Part shown: in pieces, positions 47,236-59,234 of the stretch
How the letters are laid out: every line of letters starts with the position of its first letter
How positions within the stretch are numbered: the stretch's first letter is position 1
NCBI GenBank assembly: GCA_028023455.1
Contig: JAQFVV010000152.1
Location: 1,736,001-1,800,000, forward strand
From: Epiperipatus broadwayi
Taxonomy: Eukaryota; Onychophora; Udeonychophora; Euonychophora; Peripatidae
Direction: 5' to 3'
DNA length: 64,000 nucleotides
Translations under genes and position numbers: made by a program
The notes under the pieces: model-generated
Databases searched by the model: none
The model's input: the letters and a program-made list of their open reading frames with translations, nothing else
Told to the model about the DNA's origin: nothing

Positions 47236-48805
47236 TAGGTAAAAGTTCACTATAACGGTCTATGGTTGTTTGCCCTCTAATGTTTAAAATTTAAACTAAA
47301 TTGCTTGAGAATCTGACATGTATGTTATTATATTACAAATAAATTAAAATTTAATCAAATGTAAAAGATAATAATAAAAAAAAAAACCTTTTGAATGTTG
47401 GATTAATTACACGACATTAATTAAAATAATTACTTTTAATTTCTTTGAAAGTTAAGATTTTAAACTGTCTACAACTTAAGAATTTAAAATAAAAAAGTAT
47501 ATGCTACTGTCTTACAATTACATGAAAATTTATTCAAATGTAAAAGATAATAAAAAAAAAACATTTACCTTTTTAAATATAATTACGTCCTATAGAGACT
47601 AGGAAGTTGGAGAAAAAAGCGGTATTGCTGTATCTACTCCGGAGGGCAAATTCGTGCAGGTATGATGAAAACAAAGCTCTGCTAGTGCCACATTGGAATT
47701 TCAGCTTACGCTTTGCTCTTATCCACACGTTTTTAATATTCTGGGTATGTCTCAGTCTTCAGGATCCACAAAGTTTTCCTGATGGATGACAACCAAATGC
47801 AAATACACACCATTGTTGAGACTGCTGATGTTATTGTACGCAGCCCAGCCATCTGAAATAATGTGCGTACCTGGTAAAATGAACCGCTGTATTGGGCCCT
47901 CCAGTGTATCAGCCGTCCTATCTGCCACTTCTATCAAGAAGCACTTTCTTGACGCTCTCTCTATGCCGCCAAACACACAATGACCTGTCCGTATAGCTTC
48001 CCTGTGATATTTTCGGTGGAAATAGTAGGTTTCGTCTATTTCGACGATTAATGGCTCCCCATTGTCATCAAATCCACCGAGAACTGTCAGATTTGTGTCA
48101 AAATATTTGGCACATTCCTCCCAGAAAAAATTCGCCCAGTCAATGATAATTCTTTTGCTCACATCGGTCTCATGCACAATGTGTTGTTGGGGCATATTAC
48201 ACGCCCAAAAATACACGATAATTGTAATTGTTCCCAGAGGCAGATGACTTTGGAAAAAAAAGACCCCTTTCTGATTGAGATGCGATGGTGGCATATTCTG
48301 CACTGCCATCTACACCCATCTAAGCCTGTAGAATACTTCACTAGCGCACACCGAACACCGCACTGTTGGCATAAAGCGTAGTTCTTCAGAAGGAGTCTTT
48401 ATGCAAGCTGGGCTGCATACAATAACATCAGCAGTCTCCAACTTCCTAGTCTGTATAGGACATAATTATATTTAAAGAGGTAAATGTTTTTTTATTATCT
48501 TTTACATTTGAATAAATTTTCATGTAATTGTAAGACAGTAGCATATACTTTTTCATTTTAAATTCTTAAGTTGTAGACAGTTTAAAATCTTAACTTTCAA
48601 AGAAATTAAAAGTAATTATTTTAATTAATGTCGTGCAATTAATCCAACATTCGAAAGGTTTTTTTTTTATTATCTTTTACATTTGATTAAATTTTAATTT
48701 ATTTGTAATATAATAACATACATGTCAGATTCTCAAGCAATTTAGTTTAAATTTTAAACAATAGAGGGCAAACAACCATAGACCATTATAGTGAACTTTT
48801 ACCTA
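47236..48805 (-). mobile_element. Merlin-type DNA transposon with ~375-bp TIRs
   Basis: The left TIR (about 47,236-47,612) and right TIR (about 48,433-48,805) are reverse complements, starting TAGGTAAAAGTTCACTATAA and continuing through AAATGTAAAAGATAATA to AACTTCCTAGTC, with a few differences. The transposase lies between on the minus strand. GCTGGGCTGC(A/G)TACAATAACATC also occurs inverted at 48,407-48,430 relative to the coding copy, a small internal inverted duplication next to the right TIR. I could not define an 8-9 bp target duplication. Confidence 0.85.
47610..48400 (-). pseudogene. Merlin (IS1595/ISXO2-like) transposase, frameshifted
   Basis: The DDE transposase is in three frames. 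The N-terminal zinc-binding part, LCQQCG...DGCRWQCRICHHRISIRKGSFF, ends at an eight-base T run (48,253-48,262, as A on plus) where the frame shifts. The middle frame (48,309-47,752) carries VEIDETYYFHRKYHRE, around the first catalytic Asp, and IISDGWAAYNNI with the second Asp, then HQENFVDPE. After a second shift at about 47,750, HTQNIKNVW...CGTSRALFSSYL follows. The family normally has HTQ-x-IE at this point; here the third catalytic Glu appears as Lys. Both shifts and the Lys make it inactive. The two short shifts could partly be sequencing errors. Confidence 0.88.
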
Positions 48806-50184
48806 TTTTACTCCTTTGAATATCATATTATATAAAATAATCCATGAAATATAATTGTCTTATTACTATTTAAAAATAAATATTGGATCAGTTTATAAAT
48901 AAAACGTTTCCATACATTTTTAGACTCCGTATAATGTCTGTGCTGTGGTTTTTATGTACCAAAACAGTTCTTTGGTTAAATATTAATAAAGCTGTATCAA
49001 TAAATATTTCAAATATTTTTACTGTATTACAATTTCTATCCCTTTTATTTTGTAGTATATCCATTTTTTATTGTGTAGCTTAGGTTAAACTTTTAGATAA
49101 AATATGACTGGTAAGTACTTTAAAAATTAGAAAATCATCTTAAACGAAATTATTAAAATATTTTTAGTTTATACTTTCTTTTGCAAAAAATATTTTTAAA
49201 ATTATCAATTAGTTGTTTTTTTTTTAAAGTTATAAGAAAGTACTAAAAAAATTGTCTAAAATAAAATATTTTAAAAAATACTATCTTTTGATAGTTATAA
49301 TTTACCTCTCTCCGGTTTCAATACATTATTAATCTCCTGCTATAACTTAGTTACAACGATATTTATCGTCTGCAAGAATACCTATTTTTTTATTGGTCAA
49401 TTCTTACCCCACTTGAAAACAAATTTACAGATTTTCAATTTATCTAATTTTATTTAAATAAAATATTTAAATTTTATTATATCTGTATTTGTCTTTATTA
49501 CATTACTTAAACATTACATATGATAGTTATCTTAATGTTTAATACTATTTACTTTTATGATAGGCAATAATTCCATCCAATTCTATAATATAACCTTTAA
49601 AATATTTTAAACTTTGTTATTAATTCAAACAAGCAGTGCATGATAGTATACATTAAAACAATCACGTGATTATAACTCTGACAGACGTTTTTTAATCTAT
49701 TTCTCTGCCTAGACTAATAAAATTGATACACTTATTATATTATATAAAATAATTATAAAAAAATTTGGAAGAACAATTTAGAAAATATAGAATTAGATAT
49801 AATTTTCACCATCACAAAGTTTATTTTAAAAATATACTATATTAATTTTGACTATTTAAATATGATTACAAATCTAAATATAGCATTTATTAAATCATAT
49901 GTTTTACACTATTAAAATCGGATATATTAAATATACTTTTAATTATTTATAGCTGTGTTATTTAATATGGCCAGCTTTTACAACCATATGCAACAATATT
50001 TTAAGCTTTATATAACTATTTGTAAATGATTTTATATACTACATATTCTCTTTAGCTTCAAATTGTACTTTAAAGATATAATTGACTTAATATAATTAAT
50101 GTATTAAAAAAAACATATTCTAAATTTAAAATTTTTTAGTAATTGACTGTTATAAACTATTACTGGCCTATAGAAAAGGGCACA

Positions 50185-50198
50185 ATATATATATATAT
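50185..50198. repeat. (TA)n junction between repeat B and the candidate LTR
   Basis: Together with its flanks it forms the perfect palindrome GGCACA-(AT)n-TGTGCC (50,179-50,204). Confidence 0.7.
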
Positions 50199-51844
50199 TG
50201 TGCCAAGGCCAAATTGGCACATGTATATAAAATAATTTTGTCTAAAAAAGATTATTAAAATAAAAATCTTCCGCAAAAAAGTTTGAAATAAAAGCTGAAA
50301 AAAATTGATTTAAAGTGGGAAAGGGTTTTCTTAAAGTTAAACTAAATGTTTGATAAAAGGAAGTAACGTTTTCCTTAATTAGCATTCATAAAAATAAATA
50401 ATTTAAAGTTTAAAAAATAGAAATCTCTTTTCATTCAAGCTTATTATAATAAATTATATATGTGTGCGCGAATGTAAATAAATTTATGCGAGTTAGAATA
50501 ATATTAAAAAATATATAAATGAAAGTTAAAAAAGAAATTATATTTGGAAAACACAGCAATGACTATTAAGTTAAATAAAGATTTAAAAAAACCACACCAG
50601 AGGTGGGCTTCTAATTAAAGATATAAAAACAATACGTTTATGAAAGCTACTACTAATTAAACAGTCTTCAAAAACACGTCAAAGGATTAGTTATCAATGA
50701 AATTTCGACAACACTCATTTGGCAGAGGATATTAAAACAAAAACACTTTGCAGATATAAATAGCTAGATTTTCATTGGAGTTTTGTTCAGTCTAGTTTCC
50801 AGTGACAGTCTTGTTTCAGTTCAAATAACAGAGCAGTTTCTATTATGTATCGAGAAACAAAAATGCATTGTTGAACAGCTTTTGGAAATATACGCTTGTG
50901 CTTCAGCCTTTTAGTCCAACAAGATCATCAAAACCTGCCTGTGAAATAATGTCTGCATAACAACTTAGAAATTCTCCGTCAAATGTTCAACTGTCTTCAA
51001 GAATAAAACCAATGGATTTGCATAAAATCTCTTCAAGAAACATCCAAATCTAACCAGTTAGATATACTTCATCAGAAGCAGCCAACAACAAGAAATATTC
51101 ATGTTCCAAAAATCCTAGGTAAACATTTATTTATTATCATTTATACATAGTAGCCACCGCTGTAATCCATCAATCTTACAGAGTAAAGTAATTTGAACTC
51201 TTAAGCATACATAAAATGAACTATTGATGTGTGTGTGAGAATGTGAGATAATTTAACGATGTCACATATTATTTATGCTTTTCACCAGATATATGTTATA
51301 ATGTGTTAATTTAAAAATGTGCGTGTATTGAATTAGATTATCAAAATTTTTAAATTTAGTGAATTTATGTTGGTTAATAAATTATCTTTAAAACTTAATT
51401 AATATTGATTAAAATAAATTGTCTTTAAACTTAAACTTTATTTGTCAGTCAATTCTTTTTACCAATCTTTTATTAATTCTTTTTTCCACCAATTTTGTAT
51501 AATTTGTTATTGAATTAAAATTAGACTGAGCTATTTTTAGGGAATGTTTCGAGCGCTGAATTATGAGCCTACTGCCTGAATACATTAGTCCTTGGACTAG
51601 CTGGTGCCCCGGAGTTTACTCTGAAACAAATAAAGTATTTGGATAGTAGGGGTTTGAATCTAGCAGCCGAGGTGGGCCATTGTTGATAGTTAAAGCTATC
51701 AATAAGATCTCCCATTTTGCTCAAACAAGGCAGCTCGTTCACGTAACATTTATAAGATTATAAATGTATTATGAAGGAGTTTGAAACCAGTCAAAACTTA
51801 TATATGTGTATAAGTACGTGGTTTCGGCAGTTTGACCCAGTACA
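50199..51844 (+). repeat. Candidate solo LTR, about 1.65 kb
   Basis: Starts TGTGCCAAGGCCAAATTGGCACA (itself an inverted repeat) and ends GACCCAGTACA, flanked by ATAT on both sides. The flanks are low complexity, so the duplication is weak evidence. It contains a TATA-like GATATAAATAGC (about 50,754) and AATAAAG (51,629). Near 51,590-51,665, TTGGACTAGCTGGTGCCCC and GGGGTTTGAATCTAGC resemble tRNA A and B boxes. No second copy is in the window to prove it. Confidence 0.35.
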
Positions 51845-52679
51845 ATATATATAGTAACTCTCCCTCAACACCTATTCTATATTTCCTATTAACAAATACC
51901 TGGGGTCCTAATTCTATTGATAATAGAATAAACTACTAATCTGATCCTGCTTTGAATTACTAGTGAGACTCTTACTATGCTGTCCTACTATAGCTTATCT
52001 CAGTGGTATCTACAGAGATCTATAGGGTGTAAAATGCATACTAGACTTAAGAAAAAACATTATGAATTAATAGGAATAAAATATTTATTGGGTTTACAAT
52101 AAATAAATAGTTGAATTGGTAAAGTTCCACCATTTAAATTAACAAGTTATAGTTTAATCTCATCTCCTCATATCATGTAAATGCATCAAACAACTTTTAC
52201 TGTGTGATTGAATTGAATTAATAGAATAAAGATGCAGTACTAATTTACTCTACTGTATGGTAAGTTAAAATTAAACAACTTAACTCTTATTATATGGTAA
52301 TTTAAAATAAATAACTAAATTAATGTCTAATCTAAAATAATAAGAGAATATCTCAGGGAATTTATGATATGGCTTAATTTAAAATTTATACTTTATAATA
52401 GCTACTAATTACCATCATAAAAGTAATGACCCAAATTAAGCATTATTCTAATAAAATAGTAGTAGTTAGACAATGAAAGAAATAGGGTACATTTTGATTT
52501 CAATTCATCATCTAAATAATAACTGAATACTAAAATTTCCAGAGAATCATTAATTAGTCAAGCACTCCATATAGTGTTTGGATCAAGAAAACAATATCAT
52601 CATATTTAAATATGTTCATCATTAAATTTATGGATATGTAAGTGTGTGTATGTGTGGAAACATAGAACACCAATGTATA
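51845..52679. other. AT-rich sequence, no recognised gene
   Basis: Nothing supported. Confidence 0.5.
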
Positions 52680-52709
52680 CTAAAGAAGAATTCTGAACAA
52701 GGTTTTTAA

Positions 52710-53125
52710 ATAAATAAAATATTTATTACAAGATATAGCAAAATAAACATTTTGTATTTTTACTTTACACATATACATGTTTTGGATAATTCCAATATCA
52801 ATGATTGGATAGACTAAATAAGAGTGACTAATGTTAAAATAAACTTCCTTGCATTTTATTCCAAACATATGCCAGTTATCGGTCCATTCTGATAAGCCTG
52901 TGAGAAAAAACATTTATTAGCACTAGCACTAGAATTTAAATATGAAAATAAACTTTTTTGTATTTTATTTCAAATATATGCAGGCTATCAGTCAATTCTG
53001 ATATGCTTATGAAAAGAAACTTTTATACTAACATCAAAATAGTAAAATATGAAATTAAACTTCTTGGTATTTTTATTTAAAATACATATATGCTATTGGG
53101 TGATTCTAACATTCTGCTAACTAAA
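52710..53125. repeat. Tandem repeat, ~110-bp unit, 3-4 diverged copies
   Basis: Recurring core AAAATAAACTT.CTTGTATTTTATTTCAAA.ATATGC followed by CTATC.GT..ATTCTGATA.GC at about 52,730, 52,835, 52,945 and 53,050. The open frame over part of it (52,680-52,913, minus) is not supported as a gene. Confidence 0.7.
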
Positions 53126-54379
53126 TCAATATTGGGGTAATTAAACATCAAAATAATACAACCTGGGTTTAAACATATGAGTAAGAGGTCAAGCTATCTT
53201 TCATAAATCAATTAAATAATTCTATTAACTAGCTACACTTTTTTTCCTTTTGCTTGCTCATTCAAAATGAGGATGAATCATTCTGAGAATTGATGATATA
53301 AAACTTAAAATAATTAGTATGATATGATTTGAAATATTGATTTACACTTATAAATAGTAACAGATTTTCTCCATACCTTCAGAATTAATAATATTTTATG
53401 CATGCATCTGTATTGTGCTTCCTATTATAAAATAATTAACACAGCTATATCCAGTTCTATAAGAGAAATCAATTCTACTTTTATTCTTTTTTATTAACAA
53501 CCTACATTACACTTGGCTATGAATAATTGGTGGGAAAACATTCCAAATGGATACATGAGGGACAAAAAAACTTTCTTAACTCTAATAACAAAATACAGTG
53601 ACTCCCTAACCTGACTCAGAGGCTTAAATGCTGGGGTGGACTTTGTCTCATCACAGAAAAACAAGGGAAATACACTACTGTACTCAATACAATATAATCA
53701 TCAAAACATGCAATTGCTTAATCTGGAAAATATAATCCACTCATGACAAATATTTTAATAAACTAAGGGAGAGCTCTGTCAATCCCTATAACACAATATA
53801 TATTATAAATGCTTTCTATTTCCATAGCCACAAAAAAACATTTCAATCTAAGCATTAAAAAAAATTCACTCTTAACTAAATCCCTTATCCTTTCACTTCT
53901 TTTGGCACATCACACTATCCAAAACCGATTGGAAAGTAAGTCGATCAACTTTTAATTCAGAAATTATAAAAATGGATTAAACAATAGACAGGCACACATG
54001 CATAATAACACATAAAATAATTTCAAATCACATTCAATATATAAATATTGTAATGACTTTAATTAATAAGTTTAAAAAAATTAATCTCTCATTTCTGACA
54101 AATTGTAAATATTTTAAATTTAAAATATAATAGTTACTACTAAATAAACATCATCCTTCTAGAAAAGCAAAGGTAAAATAGATCTTTAGTGTATTTGATA
54201 TTAACTAATAAATTGAAATGAAAGTAACAAATCTTTTAAATTTGAAGCAAAATAATTATTAAGAAATGGACTTCATAATTTCTGAAAACGCAAAGATAAA
54301 ATAATAATTTTTATGCATTTACCCCTTCTCAAAATTAGCTGTTAGCTTCCTAATAGCAAACAGATATTTCTATTACTTA
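53126..54379. other. AT-rich sequence, no recognised gene
   Basis: Nothing supported beyond low-complexity runs. Confidence 0.5.
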
Positions 54380-54439
54380 TCATCATCATGGACCATTATC
54401 AATCCACTGCAGGATGAAGGTCTCTCCAAGTTTAATCCA

Positions 54440-56192
54440 TCTTCTCTGATCTTTAGCGTGCCTTCTCCACATTACCCCTGCACACATTCTTATTTCATCC
54501 ATCTATCTAATATGTGGTCTCTTTCTAGGTCTTTTACAATCTCTTGGAATCTAGTTTAATATTTCAATTGTCCATCTATTATCATCTCTTCTAGCAATAT
54601 GTCCAGCCCAACACCACTTCAATCTTTTAATTTTTTCAATGAGGTTAGTAACACCTGTTTGTTCTCTTACCCATACATTGCATTTTTCATCTCTTCTTGT
54701 TACTCCTAACATGCATCTCTCCATACTACTTTGAGTGGTCTGAAGTCTCTGTATTGCTCTTCTATTAAGTGACCAAGTCTCAGATCCATTATTAAGAACT
54801 GGTAAAACACATTTGTTAAAAATCTTCATTTTCAAACACATAGGCATATTTCCTTTTAGTATCAAGTTATTTCTACCAAAAGCACCAAGTTTAATTTTAT
54901 GATTAATTTCATCCATTATGTTTCCATCTGCATTAATAATCTGACCAAGGTATTTGTAACTGTTGACTTCTTCTAATTCATCATAATCAATCTTTATTTT
55001 CATATTTTGAGCAAATTTATTAAACATTATTTTAGTCTTATTAACATTTATGTTTAGACCTACTTTCATCTAATAACTCCTGCAACATTTCCTGCAGCTC
55101 TGAAGCATTATTTGCAAAAACAACTACATCATCTGCAAAACTAATATCCATTTACTTTCACTCCTTTAGTTTCTTATTTTAATCCACAAAATACTTCTTG
55201 CAGCACTGCTGTAAAATGTTTTGGAGATATGGAGTCACCTTGTCTTACACCCTTTTCAATGTTAACTTTCCCTGTATCATTATGTAATCTAATTGTTGCT
55301 GTTGCATTTTTATAAATATTCTTTAAAATATGACAATATCCTGGATATATGCCTTAATGATCCAATGCTTTAATCACTGAAGAAATATTTATAGAATCAA
55401 ATGCCTTTTCATAATCTACAAATCCAAAACATAATAACCACTCATATTCATTTGTCCTTTCTATAACTTCTCTCAAAGCCTGTATATGATATACTGTACT
55501 AAAACCACTTTTAAATCCAACTTGTTCTCTTAGTTGGTGGAAATCCAGTGTTCTCTGTAAATGAGTTGTAATTATCTTGGTAAAAATTTTGTATAAAACT
55601 GATAAAAGGCTGATAGGTCTGTAATTTCTAATATCTTCTTTATCACCTTTTTAAAATATTTATATTATTACTGCATTCTTCCATTCATCTGGTACATCTT
55701 TAGCATTTAGACATTTGGTATATAACTTTGCTAAAAAAAAATTATTTCTTCACCTGCTTCTCTTAATATATCAATTATAATTCCATCATTACCTGGAGCC
55801 TTTCCTTTTTCCATACATTTAATTGCATGTCTCACTTCCTCATTTAAAATTCTGGGCAATTTGGAAGATGAAATAGATATAGGAGGTACTTGTTCTTTGT
55901 TACTATATAATTCTTGATAAAAGTCTTCTACCCATTTTATGATGTCATCTCTCTTTTTAGTAATAATTCCATCTTTTTTTCTTATTGCAGATATACATTT
56001 CCTACCAATACCAAAATGTTGTTTTACATTCTTGAGACTTTCATTTTTTTCCACAGCTTTCCTTGCTAGTTCACAATTATACTTTCTTATATCATTTTCA
56101 ACTCTTTTCCGCACAATTTTACAAAATTTGAGATACTCAATCCTTTTTAATGCATCATTTTTATATATCTTTATATTCCTTCTTTTCTTCAA
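54440..56192 (-). pseudogene. RTE reverse transcriptase domain, multiply broken
   Basis: The linker and N-terminal RT (56,192-55,731) contain NVKQHFGIGRKCISAI...KGAPGNDGIIIDIL-like sequence. The middle is in mixed frames, but SFADDVVVFANN (about 55,100-55,140) keeps the catalytic Asp pair. The C-terminal half (55,069-54,551) has NSYKYLGQIINADGN, GSETWSLNRRAIQRL and GHIARR. Compared with the 27-28 kb copy it has a three-codon deletion (KLG-AFGRNN against KLGWSVFGRNN) and a stop at EILN where that copy reads EILDWIP. Confidence 0.85.
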
Positions 56193-57180
56193 AAATTCTC
56201 TAGTCTCAGTAGAAATTTATTGGTCAATTGCTGCTTTTTTCTACCAGCTATGTTTGTTGCAATTTTTAGAAGTGTATCAGTTATTTTCATATCAATTTCA
56301 TTCAAATCTGAATCAGGTTCAAAATCTGCTAATACTTGAAACCAGTTTGTAAGTTCTAATTTAAATTCATTACAATGTTTCTGAAGGTTAGGAATATCAA
56401 CTGTAAATATTGTTTTTTTTAATAATTTTTGTCTTTCTAGTTTTGCATTAACATGTATCTTACACCTTACTAATAAATGATCACTTTCTGTGTTAAATTT
56501 ATTAAGAACATTACAATCTTGAAATATGTATTTTCTGTTAGTCAAAATATAATCCAATTCTGCTATACCTACATTTGGATGCTTCCATGTCCATTTCCTT
56601 TTAACATTTTTTTAAAAATAATAATAATAATAATATAAAGTTTTTCTTTTTCTGCAAACTACACAAGTCTATGTCCTCTCTCATTTCTATTACTATAACC
56701 AAAATTACCTCATCTTTCATTTGTTTACCAATTCTAGCATTAAAGTCTCCCATAACAATTTTAAAATGTTGTTTTACTCTGATAAAAAGCCTTTTGTACA
56801 TCCATATAAAAATCTTCTACTACTTCATCACTGTGAGAACTTGTTAGGGCATAAACCTGAATTATCTGCATTTGGTATCTGCTATTAAGTTGTATAACTA
56901 ATCTTGCTATTCTGTTCAATACACCATCAATCTCCACAATGTTGTTCTTCCACTTTTTATTTACAATGAATCCAACTCCACTTGTATTTCCAATATTTGT
57001 GCTTTTATAATAGTGTGGATGTCCATTTTTTAAATCAATAGTCTCTTCACCTTTTTTTCTAACTTCACAAAGTCCAATAATCTCCCATTTAATATAAGAG
57101 AGTTTTTTTTCTAATTCTTGCAATCTTCCTTTACTTGAAAGGATATGCAGTTGTAAGTACCTAAATAAAAAGTCATCATC
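56193..57180 (-). pseudogene. RTE apurinic-like endonuclease domain, broken
   Basis: The domain is split across frames. GTYN (start strand, near 57,155) is followed by WEIIGLCEVRKKGEE with the catalytic Glu (about 57,090-57,045). Next come YALTSSHSD and IVMGDFNARIGKQ (GDFN, about 56,765-56,725), then MDYILTNRK and ESDHLLV (catalytic SDH, about 56,555-56,470). These are the exonuclease-endonuclease-phosphatase family landmarks in the right order. It nicks target DNA for reverse transcription in active relatives. Confidence 0.85.
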
Positions 57181-57360
57181 AAATGGTAGCCTGGGTGCAC
57201 AATCAGGGAATTCTTAGCACCCTCTGCCTTTGACCACCAACTGCTGCCTTGGTTTGTGACTTTACAGCCTCCTGGGAATAAGGGCCATGATTTATTTTTG
57301 TCTATCATAATTTTTAGATGTATTGGAAAATATTTATCATTTATACAAACATTCATTCTG

Positions 57361-58940
57361 CCTTACATAAATACATATATACAATAAAAATTATATTAAA
57401 ATAATAATTAATTACCCAGTACAATATTTCTTCATATTAAACTTTTCCAAGACATTCTTAAAAAAAAAAATAATTAAATAATAGTAAAAAAATATAAGAC
57501 AAATATTTGGTCTACCTATCTATTATATGCTAAAAAATAATCATTAAATCTTCTTTAGCTGGAACATAAGAGTTCATTTGTACAGTCCATAGATAACACA
57601 TCTTGGTCATATATGAAAATGATGATGATAATTGTAAAACAATAAAGGTTAGTAAACACATAACAATTTTCTGCAGGACAAACAATACATATTTGGATAC
57701 AATTAAAGAGCATTTCAAAAGTTGTTAGCAATAGCTAATTGAAACTGCTGGCAATATCACATGCAAGATGTTTAATAATGGCAAATAAATCATTTTAGTA
57801 ATAATTTACCGTTTAACTCATTACATTTATCAAGACACTTGTGCTAAATTCTCAAAGGTCATTCATCAGGCTAATAGCTGATTAATTCATAATATCCACT
57901 TGAGTCTACATAAGTTTATTGGTAATATATTTTAATAGCTAATCAAATGCAAATAAGAACAATAAAATATGTCTTCACAGCTAGTATTCATGCTCTTTCA
58001 CTCATTCAGTTATAAGCACATTTATGTATAAGTTAGTGATTCATTAATTATATATGTCCCACATTCTGTTCCTTAATCCTAGAGATGTGAATGGTTAAAT
58101 ATATTTCTTGTTCAATAACAATAATAAAGCATGTTATAATAAGTTATACACACATCCTTTCATTTAAACTTTACTCCTCTATAGCTAGGATAAATGTTTA
58201 ACACAGAGTCCTTAAAATATTTTATGAAAAAGTTCAACATAAACTTTCCAGAATAATAGCAAAACTCACACATTCCAATTATTTCTTTAATATTAGAGAT
58301 TAAAATTAGGCAAATCAAATTTGAAATATAGACACACATATGCATCCCAAATGATGATTTTAAATCTAAATTAGTGAATCAGAAATATAGAGAAAGATGT
58401 ACCTTGTTTTTAAAGTTGTTTACATCTCCATCCTAGTCTTTACCTTCCCAAGTAAAATTTCTTAACTATTTTCATACAGAAAATTAATATAATTGTGTAA
58501 TTCTAAGTTTGAATTGAATCTCAACCACTTGATTATGGAAGAACCAATTTTTAGAGAGAAAATTGTAGTAATAAAAACCCTTTGTGAAGAGAGAATTGTT
58601 GTAATAAAAGAAAATCCAACTTTCTTGTATAGTATCTCCCTTTCATATTTGATTATTATTTATCCATCTATTTCTTCCACCAATCAATGGTCACTCAAAA
58701 GTTCAACTTTAAAAACAAAGGTCAATTCCTCTTTCTGTCCCAAGATAATTAGTTGCAAATATGCAATAACCTTTTCTCTCTTGAAAATGAAAAAGACAAT
58801 CATTTTGTCTTCTAAAAAAAATATTAATTAAATTGAACCAATAATAAAATATTCGACATTTCTAAAGTAAGAAACAAAAATAATTATTTTAGCAAATAAA
58901 ATAATTGATAGTGTGTTTATCTATTTGACAATTCATTGAT
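57361..58940. other. AT-rich sequence, no recognised gene
   Basis: On the minus strand near 57,880-57,815, CCTGATGAATGACC... resembles the start of the CTGATGA motif but has no matching GAAAC hairpin. An open frame at 58,493-58,831 (112 residues, plus) has no motif. Confidence 0.4.
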
Positions 58941-59234
58941 CTATTGATTTATCAATTTATTCAAAATGTGCTTAAACTGTTTATCCAAGATATTGATTAT
59001 GAAATTAAATAATTTACTGTGAAATATGATATTTGGTAGTTTAATTAAGTACATGAAAGAAAAATAAAGTTGAAAGATGTCACAAACTACAAGTAGTAAA
59101 CCAGTCTGACCCAAATAAAAGTTTTTATGACTATGAACCAAATATACTGCACTAATTGTACTATGGATTGAAGTATCAAAGAGCAAATAAACCAGAAAAT
59201 CACCAAAACAAATACAAATCACTGTCCTGCAGAC
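58941..59234 (-). CDS. Weak candidate exon or chance frame, hydrophobic
   Basis: An acceptor-like TTTGTCTGCAG ends at 59,235. It is followed by an open frame rich in Phe, Leu, Ile and Tyr (VICICFGDFLVYLLF...), with a possible donor GTAAAT near 59,018. The sequence could form two membrane-type segments. No family is recognised and chance is a serious alternative. Confidence 0.15.
   Translation of the reverse strand, partial: VCRTVICICFGDFLVYLLFDTSIHSTISAVYLVHSHKNFYLGQTGLLLVVCDIFQLYFSFMYLIKLPNIIFHSKLFNFIINILDKQFKHILNKLINQ

Larger units (their letters stand above)
44035..50184. repeat. Unidentified non-coding repeat, copy B (contains Merlin insert)
   Basis: Second copy of the 19,248-23,647 repeat, interrupted at about 47,236-48,805. 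The same order of conserved blocks holds on both sides of the insert. Both copies sit between TA-rich runs and end CTATAGAAAAGGGCACA. No open frame is shared. Confidence 0.75.
54380..57360 (-). mobile_element. RTE-type LINE, near full length but inactivated
   Basis: Same family as 27,418-28,905, here extending upstream through an apurinic-type endonuclease. The minus-strand 3' end is TCCTGCAGTGGATTGATAATGG followed by a short GAT-type tail (54,380-54,389). The RT region spans about 54,450-55,800 and 55,731-56,192. The endonuclease spans about 56,192-57,180. A 5' segment with PGGCKVTNQGSSWWSKAEGA (57,356-57,111 frame) leads into the endonuclease start GTYNCISFQVKEDCKN. Multiple stops and shifts are present. 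Confidence 0.88.

Noticed and set aside
47607-48381. Plus-strand frames across the Merlin gene
   Set aside because: Shadows of the minus-strand transposase, which has recognisable catalytic motifs.
47610-48400. Bacterial insertion sequence (IS1595 family) contamination
   Set aside because: The transposase fold is shared, but the long AT-rich TIRs and its position inside a repeat present elsewhere in the window fit a eukaryotic Merlin element.
57815-57890. Minus-strand exon between TCAG and GGTAAATT
   Set aside because: All three frames contain stops in the interval.
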